Assembly: GCF_003171515.1 (NCBI RefSeq)
Contig: NC_089390.1
Span: 2,790,001 to 2,854,000, forward strand
DNA length: 64,000 nt
From: Pyrenophora tritici-repentis
Taxonomy: Eukaryota > Ascomycota > Dothideomycetes > Pleosporales > Pleosporaceae
Direction of reading: 5' to 3'
The notes beneath the pieces are model-generated. The model worked only from the letters and a program-made list of their open reading frames with translations, did no database searches and had not been told where the DNA came from. Positions 49,333 to 59,223 of this stretch are shown here, piece after piece (within the stretch, counting starts at the first letter, position 1; the number at the start of each line of letters is the position of its first letter). A program made the position numbers and the translations under genes.

Positions 49333-49673
49333 TGTGGAAGTTGCGACTGAGGCTTGTATTGAGGAACTTGGGGTGTATGAAGCTGGAAACTGTGTTTGCG
49401 GAAGATATCCAAGTTATACGAGTGCAAACTTGTGCTCAGGATGCCAATAGACAGGCGAAAGGGCTGCTTTAGTGTCCCAAGGGCGAGTTGGGCCCTGGAG
49501 CAAACATCGATTTCTTTTAGCGTGAATGACGTGCTGTTGGGTCCGCTGCAGGGCGGGTAAGGCTGAGAGCGGAAGAGATGCGCGAACGGTTGGTTGTGTT
49601 TTCTCTTGGCCATGCACAAGAGCGCAAATTCTGAAGCATGCCGTCTCAGCTATGGAAACACAAAGGCAATAGT
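49333..49673. other. short intergenic region
   Basis: The gap between two minus-strand genes lies upstream of the APS kinase start, so it should contain that gene's promoter, and downstream gene overlap is absent. No TATA box or recognised sulfur-control site stands out. Confidence 0.5.
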
Positions 49674-51655
49674 CTACAGAGGCACTCCACTTCCTCCAAG
49701 ACTTGCAGCTCTGGTTGGCCGGGTCCTTGCCTCAGCGTTCCTACCATCGCGCTCATGCCCCTGCGTAGGTAGTACCTCTCCTCTGCTACCACTCTTTCTC
49801 AACCCAGTACCATGGATTGGGGTGAGATCAAGGGGTTTTCTGCGTCTGACAAGCTGATATCCCCTATCGAGCTCTACTTCGATGGCACACCTAATCTTTA
49901 GTGCTGTGACAGCAGGCCAAACACTCCTCTCGCCCTTTAGTATCCAATAGTCAATCGCCTCTTTCGTCGGGTTGTCGAGTAGCCTCAAGAAGTCACCTGC
50001 TGTAAGTTCAGGTACAAGCGTCAGACTAGGACCCGGTATGTTTTCGTCCAAGAGGAACCTGCGGATCGACGGAGGCAGTGCACCTAGTTCGTCGAGTTGT
50101 TGCAACCGGTGCTGAACCTCTAATACTACAAGGCGGATGAGTGGCATGTAAAGTCGCCAACCAGCGTTGTGTTTGGGATTGGGGTGGTGAAGATCGGAGC
50201 GGAGGAACGGTGCGAGGTAAGGTCTGGCTTGTGAAACAATGAAGTGGTTTACGTTGAAAAGTTCGCCTATGCGGTGTAGGGGTGATTCGCGGTCGCGGTA
50301 TGATGCGTGTGTGTAAGAACGGAATTCTGTTTTTGAGGCGGGGGACCACGGCACGATGTTGCCTTCTTCGTCTTTACACAGCAATGTGACCTGGTGGTAG
50401 AGGGTCGAAGAAGACGTGGCGTTTGAGGCGAGGGCGGCGGACCAGATGAGCTGCATCATCACTCAGCATGTGGTCAATGCAGAGGTCATGAGATACTTAC
50501 CACATTAGGAGCCGTAAGGTAATTTAGCAGGTTCGGCACACCGCCACTGCCACTGGTAGTGACTGTGATGTTAAGAACCCTCTTCGTCCTGGTATATGCC
50601 TCTTCAAAGGTCAAATCCCCGATGTTGGCCCTGAGAACTTGCTCCAACACATCCACGTCCAGAAAATGGCCTTCCTTCCACCATCTGTTGACACGTCGGT
50701 TGAGAGTTTCAACCCATGCAGTGAACCCGGCATCTTTCCTGTACGGGCGGTTGGTAAAAGCCGTCAGGTCGATGTTCGTTCCTGTCAAGAACTCCAGTAA
50801 CTCGTCTTCGGTATGTACGCCTACGAGCGCAGCAATAATTGCACCAGTAGCGGTCCCAGCAATTATACGAGGGAGCAGACCGCGTAAATGAAGCGCTTTC
50901 ACTACGCCCAGATGGCAAAGTCCAAAAACTTGTCCACCTTGTAGAACCAGTACCGATCTCCCAAACGCTTGTCTCGTGTCGTGAAGAATATCCAGCTTTG
51001 CCTGGTTCGTCAGGCCAGTATCCGAGTTCCTTGATGTAGGGTATTGTGTGAGGTTCTCAATCGCATAGGCCACCTGTGTGACATAGTCTTCGATCAAGAG
51101 CTTTGTCCCTGCGTATGCGCGGTTGTACAGCTTGGGTGCTGTTATGTTTCCAAGATTGCGGACAAGTCCGCTCCGGAGAATATTTATCAGGCCGAGAATA
51201 TCGTTGTCCTCTTGGGCTTCGTAGATGGCGGAGAGACGCTGGTGGATGAGACGGTGGTCGTAGTCTTTGCTTATGGCTGTCTGCCGCCTGTTGTCCCCTA
51301 GTAAGCCGATGTACGCAGAGCGGAAGCCCCCCCTCCCCCCCCCGAGATAATTGCTTACCACATGTCGTAGTCGAGGACCTCATCGAGTTTGTACGCAGCA
51401 GCCTCCCATTCCTCGAACAGGCGTGCATCGCCGATAGCTTCCAGCAGGAGATACCTCTGGCTCTTCTGCGTCCACCACGCGTAGAGTTTCTTGAACATGT
51501 CAGCATTCCATTCGAACGCATTCCGGTCGAGTCACGAAGAGATTCCGCTTGTTAGGGAAATAGAAACGCACCCGTTGCCAAAAGAATGCCACGTCAAAGA
51601 AGCACAGGAGAAAGCTCCATAGCGCCCTCGACACTACACCGAGCGTTCCGTTCAT
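49674..51655 (-). CDS. patatin-like (Tgl3/4/5-type) protein without catalytic serine
   Basis: Four minus-strand exons (51655-51572, 51489-51359, 51287-50501, 50450-49674) join in frame to 592 residues. Exon 1 encodes a hydrophobic segment (ALWSFLLCFFDVAFFW) that may anchor the protein in the ER or a lipid droplet. Next comes the DUF3336-like part (EEWEAAAYKLDEVL, GLVRNLGNI, LYNRAYAGTK). The patatin core has the oxyanion loop LQGGQVFGLCHLGVVKAL. Where Tgl lipases have G-x-S-x-G, this protein has GTATG with Ala218 (codon 50851-50849). Where they have an Asp-Gly dyad before FNVNHFIVSQ, it reads ASYRDRESPL. The rest is well conserved (LLNYLTAPNV, IWSAALASNA). The family hydrolyses triacylglycerol or phospholipid, but by sequence this member should lack normal serine hydrolase activity. 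Exon 1 and its acceptor (TTCAAG) are less certain than the rest. Confidence 0.82.
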
Positions 51656-51946
51656 GGCCTAGAAGATCTCCAGATGATCATCTGCTGACAGGGCCGCAAT
51701 GTCAGAGGTCGCATGTTCATTCGTCGCGTCTTCGGAGACGCGATGCTATCGAGCAGGTGCTTGTCGGGCTTAAGCCGGCTGTCACATGCAAGCCGAAGCT
51801 CAAACGTCACTGCGGCTGATTTGCACCAGCCACGTGGCGTTGGAAACCAACCACGCCTGGGCAGGTGGGGCTACCCATGAGGGGATGAAGCTTGACTTTA
51901 CTCCATGTCTCCAACACCTTTCAGGGTACTTTGAGGATATTCGAAC
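51656..51946. promoter_or_regulatory. bidirectional promoter region
   Basis: Only 291 bp separate the starts of the patatin-like gene (minus) and the cyclic phosphodiesterase gene (plus), so both promoters must lie here or within the genes. No TATA box is evident. Confidence 0.5.
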
Positions 51947-52563
51947 ATGCCGGGGTCGTCACTTTGGCTGTTGCCGCCAGCGGATCATCCTCTGAGCGAT
52001 GTCATCCCTAGCGTCATCGACAAAACATCCCAGCAGTTCAACTCCCCGCACCGCTTCCTTCCACACGTCACTCTGACAAGTGAAATTTCCCCGTCGAAAT
52101 ACGCTTCCAATCCCCAGGCATGGCTCGACTCGCTCGATCTTCCTGCTGGCCAAGATGTCAAAGTTACATTTGAACGTCTTGGCAGTGAAGATGTTTTCTT
52201 TCGCAAATTGTACATCAAGTGTGAGAAGTCCGAGGGAGTCAAGAAGTTGGCAATACCATGTCGGCAGCAAGCAAATGGCTTCGAGGAAGAGGCAAAGGCT
52301 TTGAGCTGGGCTGAAGGACAATATATGCCCCATTTGAGTTTAATGTAGTAAGTTGAGACGGGGCTATACGTGTATATACGCTAAACAAACGTAGTCATGA
52401 CTGTCCACAAGTCGATACGAACATGCTAGCAACGGTGGAACTGCTTGGGATCAACTTTACAGGCAGTGGAGGCATGGGGGGCTGGATCGGCGGAAGGGTA
52501 GTACTTGTACCAACTGACAATGCAGTTGATGAATGGCTGCCAATAGCTGAAAGAGCATTATGA
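51947..52563 (+). CDS. 2',3'-cyclic-nucleotide 3'-phosphodiesterase (2H family)
   Basis: Two exons (51947-52347, 52395-52563) join in frame to 189 residues. The protein opens with SLWLLPPADHPL and has the two signature motifs of 2H phosphoesterases, HVTL (His40) and HLSL (His129). Between them is the conserved DVFFRKLYIKCEK segment, and after the intron GINFTGSGGMGGWIGGRVVLV. Yeast Cpd1 and plant CPDase of this family open ADP-ribose 1'',2''-cyclic phosphate to the 1''-phosphate, a product of tRNA splicing. The length and motif spacing fit Cpd1. The 47-nt intron falls directly after the second motif, within the tyrosine codon of HLSLMY. The gene is intact. Confidence 0.9.
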
Positions 52564-52942
52564 TGTTCGAAAAACAGGATTACCATAGTATGCAGCATAC
52601 CATAAGCGCTGTATCACAACAAGGAGGGGGTGTATTTTGATCAACCCATGCAGTGCAAGCACAAAAGCAAATCACATGTAAATGACACGGGAAAATATCG
52701 AAAGGAACAATGACCAAAAAATGACATAGAAGTAGAGAGTGTGGGTACAGTTGTACCATGTTGCAAGTGTTGAAGACTGACGGTGGACAAAGGGTACTGT
52801 TGTATCAAGATGCAAGACATGGAGGTAGTAAACATTTTTCATTGAAGATGCATCATTACTAGGCTATTATTACAAAGTCATAGGAGACGTGTCCTTGGTA
52901 TCTCGCATGTACTCATGGCGATCGTGTCATAGGAGTATGCAT
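52564..52942. other. short convergent intergenic region
   Basis: The gap of 379 bp between two convergent genes is AT-rich and contains nothing beyond expected 3' UTR sequence. Confidence 0.55.
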
Positions 52943-54311
52943 TTATTTCATGAATCCAGCCTTGCCATCACCGTCGGCGTCGACCTCTGGAGAAAAAGTT
53001 AGTCAAGTTACCGCGATACTGGTTTGAGGGTATGACTTACTGGGGTTGAGCTTGTCCATGAGGCTTGGCTTGTGTTGACCTGTTTGATGTTGGCCTTGAT
53101 GTCCTTGAATTTCATTGAGTTGGGCTTCTTCGGCCTGTGTGTGGGGAACGGCCCTAGAGCGATCTTCTGTGAGAGCCTTGGGCAAACTACCATCCTCATT
53201 GGGACGGTGGGCCAAGTCTCCAGTTCCGCTGCCACCAATCACTTCACCATGGGAGTTCTTCGTACCTGTAGCGCCCTCAGTGCGGTTGCGAGCAGAGTCC
53301 TTCAAGTCACGGCTGTCGATCTTGCCGTCGTGGTTGCGGTCAACGCCAGCGGTACCAGCGCCAACGCCAGCGGTGGAGCGGTTACCGGTCAAGTCGTGGG
53401 CATCCATCTTGCCATCGTTGTTGCGGTCAAGAGGATTCTTGGTTCCGGTAGTGTGGGAGTGGTTGCCAGTGACATCATGCATGTTCATCTTGCCGTCGTT
53501 GTTGCGGTCAAGGGGGTTGTGGGTGCCGGCACCGTGGTGGTTGGGAGTGGACTCGAAGTCGCCGTGACGGGCATGCTCAATGCCGTGGGTGTGGTGGGTA
53601 GACTTGTGAGTGAGACCCTCAGCAACGCCCATGCCAGAGGCACCGCCGATGTTCTTGGGGACACCCTCGAACTCATCGTAGCGCTCCTCGCGGCCAGTAA
53701 GAGCTCCGCCCTTGGCCTTGAACTGATCCATAGTCATGGCAGGCAGAGCGGTAGTCTCGTGGTGGGTAGCCTTGTTATGGTGAACCTCATGGATAGGGAC
53801 GGTGGTGTGCACTACGCTGGGCTGGATGGTCTCCTTCTGGACAACGGGCTGAATGGTCTCGTGGATGTGCTAAATGGTGTTAATTGTGCCTGAAGCTCAG
53901 TGGCATTGTGGTGTGACTTACGTGGTGAATGTGCTCTCCGCCAATAGTGGGGGCAACACTCCGGCTATGAGTGGTCTCGTCAATACGCCTCTCGTCAGCA
54001 AAGCGGGCCTGTTCATCAACAAGTGCCCTCTTAGTAGCATCGGTATCGCGGTGGTCGAACTCGCGGTGCTGGACGGCACCAAGCTTAGCAGTGTGCTCCT
54101 CAGGGAGGACCTCACGATCCAACACGGGCTGGACGGTGCGGTGGTAGTGATCCTGGTGGACCTCCTTGTCGATGGCTGTGTTGACCTCCTCATGTACGTG
54201 AGGCTTGATGACTTCGTGCTGAACAGCGGGGGCTACAGCCTCGTGAACAGTAGTGTCATGGTGACCAGAGCGGCCCATGAAATCGGTGATAGCTGCCTTG
54301 GCCTTGTCCAT
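52943..54311 (-). CDS. His/Glu-rich HEVIKP-domain protein with calcium-loop repeats
   Basis: Three minus-strand exons (54311-53922, 53869-53041, 52986-52943) join in frame to 420 residues. It starts MDKAKAAITDFMGRSGHHD and continues with HEVIKPHVHEEVNTAIDKEVH, QPVLDREVLPEEH and, in exon 2, HIHETIQPVVQKETIQPS and GGALTGREERYDEFEG. Proteins of this type are common in filamentous ascomycetes; from memory some are labelled allergen in databases, and their function is not known. The C-terminal half holds three D-x-N-x-D-G-x-[MI]-x-x-x-D loops (DRNNDGKMNMHD, DRNNDGKMDAHD, DRNHDGKIDSRD) like dockerin or EF-hand calcium sites. The tiny last exon adds a fourth, DADGDGKAGF. There is no signal peptide, so a cytoplasmic or surface-shed location is unclear. 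A relative is divergently transcribed 1.4 kb away. Confidence 0.85.
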
Positions 54312-55760
54312 TTTGAATGTTATAGTTGTTTTTGATTGAGGTAGTAGGGTTTGGATGGGTGTGTGAATTGATTATTGGTGAGGTGATGTTGTTGTTGTTG
54401 TTGTTGTGATGGTGTGATGATACTGCAAGACGATGATGTGGTGCCTCTTTATACAGCAACAGCAGTAGCGGGCACAGATGCACGACGACGTAATGGACAT
54501 ATCAGGTGCAGGTGGAGCCCTGGGTTCTCCGGCAGTCGCTGCCTGCCTTGTTTGTTTTTGCGGTAGGAAGCCGCCATGATAGTGCCAAAAGAGCAGTTTG
54601 AGGCTGGTCAGACCTCGATCGATGCTCGCACTCGCACTCATTGGCTAACGGCGGTAGGCGCTACCAAGAGCAAATGTACGTCAGACGTGGGCTAGCCCAC
54701 GACTAGAGAGAGGCCGGGAGGGAGCGGCCTGGGTCGAATTGACGCGAAGATGCCGCTATGATACGCTTGGAGTGTCGTTGCACGCCTGCCGCCGCTCTCG
54801 GCGGTACTATGTAGTCATACTGTGCATCAAACAGGAATCCTACCTCATGGTGAATACAAGGCGTCGCAACACCGAGGTTTGGTCCTGGAAAGCGCAAGCA
54901 ACTGGGCTGGGATACGCTGGGGGCGGTGTTCATGCAGTTGACCCGATCCACATCGAGTTGATCTGACCGATCGGCACTAGGGTCGTGTTCCTGCCATTCC
55001 AGCACACCGGGTCTGTGCTCCATGATACACGCTGTGCTTGGCCATCATCATAACCTCAGATTCACATCACCATCACTGCTACGCCGGTATTTCCATCACA
55101 GCCGACATGCAGCTTGCAACATGCATTTGCTCGTGCTTCGGACGTCCCGACCGTGTGGCGCCCTCTAGGTGCATTGCATGCTACGGCCCAAGACGATGCA
55201 CGCTAGACAGATCGGTACGCTACGTATTGGTGATCAGTGGAGCCGCCCGCGACCAGAACCTCCAGGGCTCCCTCTTTGTCGTCATGCCGCCTTGATCTCC
55301 GCTAGCTATAGACTTATCGGGCAAGAGGCGACCATTTGCTTTTATCCCATGGGCCAGCAGTACACACAATATTGAACCACGTACTCATACTGCAAAACCA
55401 CACGTACGTCATTCCCACTCGCCACGCATCCCTGTGCCGTGCCAGCAGCGGCAACCAGCAGCTCAAACAATGCACAGCTCAGGGAAGGCGTAAGCCTAGA
55501 TTACTCCCGACAAGTGCTGCTGAAGCAAGTCTCGCCTCCCCCTTTGATAATCAAGTCTTCCCTCCAGCTGCCTGTCGAAACCGATGAAGGTTTGAGCTTT
55601 GGGCAAGTGCTCCCAGTGCGTCATCCAGCCTAATCGGCCGCACGGTGCTTCGTGGAATTAGATAGACTGCCCGTCTCTTGCCTGCGCGGGCGCGCTTCAT
55701 GTACATCTCACCTAGATCTCACCCCCACAATTTCCTTTTTCTACTCAAACATCCGTCAAC
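54312..55760. other. intergenic region between divergent HEVIKP-domain genes
   Basis: These 1.45 kb hold the promoters of two related, divergently transcribed genes. A (GTT)6 run (54388-54405) lies near the minus-strand gene, reading as CAA repeats in its leader. The last 100 bp before 55761 are CT-rich, as in fungal leaders. No further gene is supported. Confidence 0.55.
54388..54405 (-). repeat. (CAA)6 in the probable 5' leader
   Basis: Six CAA units, read on the minus strand, lie about 77-94 bases upstream of the ATG at 54311. Unstructured CAA-rich leaders favour ribosome scanning, but a role here is only inferred. Confidence 0.65.
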
Positions 55761-57314
55761 ATGAGGGAAAAGCTGAAGGCTGTTCTCCATAGGAGGAAGA
55801 AGTCAACGCCAACCCATTCCCCTCGAACATCATACGAGAAATCCGAAGGAAGCAGTCCGCGTGCTGAGCGCCACCATGCCTCATTACCTCAACACCATCC
55901 AAGTTCTGAAGCTCACAACCGCGTCTTACCAACTCACTCTGCCTATGATGGTGAACGGTCCAGTCATTCGCCAGCCTCGCAGTTTACGTCCTCTCAGGAT
56001 GACCAGTCTAGAAACACTGACCTCACTGGCTCTATTGCAGACGACTACAGATCTTACCTCCCGGCGATAGCTCCAATTGACAATTCGCCAAGTCAGCAAC
56101 AGACTTCAATGGCTGGTGACAGGCATGCCCTCAATGGCGCAGGCGATGGAAGATACGCAGAAGAAATAGCAGACAAGAACGTACATCAACGGAAATCATC
56201 TCTCCAAGCTCATCATTCGAAGCCCCTCCCAGTGATTCCAAGTACGTCCTGCTGCGAATGCACCAATGCGAATCAGAAAGCTGATTTGAGAACAGACTCT
56301 TCCAACGTTGAACACGACCATTCTCACAAGCAACCGATTGCTACTGGGCCTATCAGTAGCACAATACACCCAATACCTTCAAGGACAACAGCAGGAAAAC
56401 ACGCGATAGTTGGGGATAGAATAGCGGAAAATGGTCAGCTAAAGAGTCTAGATGGCAAGGAAACACGCACAGCGTCATCAGGAAAGATTACCCATCACCA
56501 AGACATGTTTGTCAAGCCTCGCCACGATCACGAGACTGCCAAAGACTATGACAGTATCCATCGTGGCCAAGACTGGAAAGCGAAGCAGCAATCGATGCTT
56601 GAGGGCGTTGTAGATCTGAATAATACCGTGGATACAGATAGGGATACTACATGGGCCCCTGGTAAGCAACTGCCCTTTTGGCTCTTCAAATAAAGTCTTG
56701 GCATAGCTTGTATAACTAACGGAATGGCAGCTGTCACACATGAAGTTATCAAGCCCCACGAACACGAGGTCATTCAGCATCGGCTCTATCGAGAGATCCA
56801 CAACTATACCTACTACCACCGACTACAACCAGTCCTACATACCGAAGTTCTCCCACCGCGTCACTTCATTCCCAACCCTGACGGCGAGGGCTTGATCGAG
56901 ATCTCTGCCGACGAACTGCCGGCTCGTACGGGCAAGAACAGATGGTGGGATATTGTCCAAAAAGAGCCAGTGCTCCCACAGGGTGCGTTTGAGTGGCGTA
57001 CAGAGCCGGAAATCATCGAAGGCAAGCCGTACATGACTGCCGAGGGCTTCGAGCGCAGAGAGACAACAATCATATACCCGCCCACGTTAGAAGACATGTC
57101 AAATTACCGTGGAATGGTGCAGCCAGTACATTTCGACCATAAGACTGGGAAACGTTGGCTGGGAGAGTTAACGACTGTAGAGAAGCTGAAGCAAGAGTCG
57201 GAGCGCACAGAGAGCAAGGACTCCATGGACATGACAGAGGTCACCGCAGGCTTACCTGAAATATTGCCAAGCCCTACGATCAAGCGGAAACCTGTTGGTC
57301 TAGGCTCTATGTAG
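55761..57314 (+). CDS. HEVIKP-domain protein with disordered N-terminal half
   Basis: Two exons (55761-56661, 56731-57314) join in frame to 494 residues; the intron has the branch-like ATAACTAAC. The first 300 residues are hydrophilic, Ser/His/Gln-rich and probably disordered, starting MREKLKAVLHRRKK. Exon 2 opens with AVTHEVIKPHEHEVIQHRL and continues YYHRLQPVLHTEVLPPRHF. This matches the domain of the minus-strand neighbour (HEVIKPHVHEEV, YHRTVQPVLDREVLPEEH). The C-terminal part has GKNRWWDIVQ, RRETTIIYPPTLEDMSNYRG and WLGELTTVEKLKQE. No catalytic motif or signal peptide is visible. The function is unknown. The domain seems to have been combined with a different C-terminal region, since the calcium loops of the neighbour are absent. 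Confidence 0.82.
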
Positions 57315-58528
57315 CGAGCACGTGACCAGTATTAGTCGGTGGCAGACTGAGCGCTGGCGAATCGACTGGAGCAATTCCTACTTTAGCATGTAGTTTAACA
57401 GGGTCCGATGACCAAATTATGATTCTCAAAACACAACATCTTCAGGAAAAGACATTCCAAACTGCCTTGCTGTCCTACGATGAATATGTATTTCATACCT
57501 ATACTCTTGTCTTCTATGGTTTTGCCGTGGTGCGATTGTATCTACGCTTACTGGGTACACACCTATTGACTTGCACAACACGATACGCGGTTCGCCGTTA
57601 TACGCCCAGTAGCATGAAGAGTGCATTGGTAGTAGCTTGGTACAGAGACGTAGGCAATACTAACACGCAGCGACACCATCGGCCTGCGGAAAGCAATAAA
57701 GTGAGTGCGCCACGAGATTACTCACTCACGACATGTCCTTCCGAGCCTCACTCCAAGCCCTTCCGCCCTTGATCTCACAACAGTCAACTAGAGACGCATA
57801 TATAATTTCAACAGTCACGCCACACTTCACCTGATTGCCAACACCTATGTCCATATTATATCGCATCATCACCACATGGCCCTTGCTCTCTTTATTCCCA
57901 AGCTTTGCGGATTGCTCGGGTGGGACATCTGAAGACTAGCGAAGCATGGGCTTGGCCTTTTGGCCAACAGTTGGCAAAGGCTCGATCGGGGTTATCTATA
58001 CTCGCAGCAGTAAGCTGGAGCGTATCTGGCCAAGCATTCCTTCTGACGAAAGCAGCTGACACTAGCACGCCATTTCGTAGCGTTGCAACGGCAAGCCGTG
58101 TGGCAGCGGCACACTTTGGCGGCATTGTATGAGCCCCACGGGGTCCGAGTGCGACACACGAGCCCACGTAACTACCGAGGACGGTGACCTCGATTCACGT
58201 AAAACAGCTTCTATTACAGTTCTGTGCAGCGAACAACCGTGTAAAATCGGAGAGAGATTCCGCTGTGAGCTAGCACCTGTATCCGAAGTGTAGACAAGCC
58301 TCAGCCGGACAGCGGAGACGAAGCAAGCCTGGAGCGGCGACCAGCCAGCCCAGAGATGCCAAGTCAGTTCCAACCATTAGGAGAAAGTCGCGGTCAACAT
58401 CATTGGAGAAGCTTCGCAAGCCAAGATACATGCAGACTGAGGGCTTTTCATCCATCGAAATGGGAGTGCGATAGCATTCGGAGAGGCCGATTGGGAGGGC
58501 AGCCTTGCGTGGTAGCGATCTCCTGGTG

Positions 58529-58568
<40 letters not shown>

Positions 58569-59223
58569 AAACGAGGGTTGTGAGATAGAGTAAAAAAAGA
58601 GTAGGCGTGCGTAAAGACGCAAAGTTTCGCCCCGGTGTTACTTAGGACCCCGCCTACAACTCCTCTCTGCCTATCGGTATGTGGCTAGCGACATGAGCGC
58701 TGCTGCTACCCGAACCCCTGCACCCCAAACGACGTTATCGGGGTTTACCCAACGCACACAAGATATAGATACGCGACGCATCATCGTCTCAATTGATAGG
58801 CAGTCATACGGCCTGAGAAGGAGGGTGAGAAGGAACGTCTCCCTGCAGCCCCGCTGCGGCAAACATGAGATAGCCCTTCGGTCATTCGCCATCGACTAAG
58901 CCCAACTCCAACTGAGCGGGATATCTGCAAGAAGCCCAGGACAACCTAGCTGAACTAGTGCGATCCACAGCGTTCACCACGACGAGCTCATACAGGGTTC
59001 ATTTTCACTCGGTCACACTAGGGCCGTTGAGAGGTTAATTAGGACGGCACACGCACTTTTCCACCTTCCCGTCTGTTATCTGACTTTGATCAGCCTTGCT
59101 TTCATCTGCACATCTTCTCCAGCCTGAGCTTTGTTACATGGCTTTCGTAGTACAATATTTTGCGCTGCTCCTTAAAACCATACTCTGAAGTCCGGCCTAT
59201 AGGCTTTTCGACTTTGGGACAAA
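57315..59223. other. intergenic region upstream of the permease gene
   Basis: 1.9 kb between two plus-strand genes, including a (TG)18 microsatellite (58532-58567) and, near its right end, the permease promoter and leader. Short open frames show no coding signature. Confidence 0.5.
58532..58567. repeat. (TG)18 microsatellite
   Basis: An uninterrupted run of 18 TG units in non-coding DNA; useful only as a length-variable marker. Confidence 0.95.

Noticed and set aside
53072..53893. Plus-strand frame of 273 codons opposite the HEVIKP-domain gene
   Set aside because: It is the antisense of repetitive coding sequence; the Val/Gly-rich hydrophobic translation is an artefact of His/Thr/Asp codons on the other strand.
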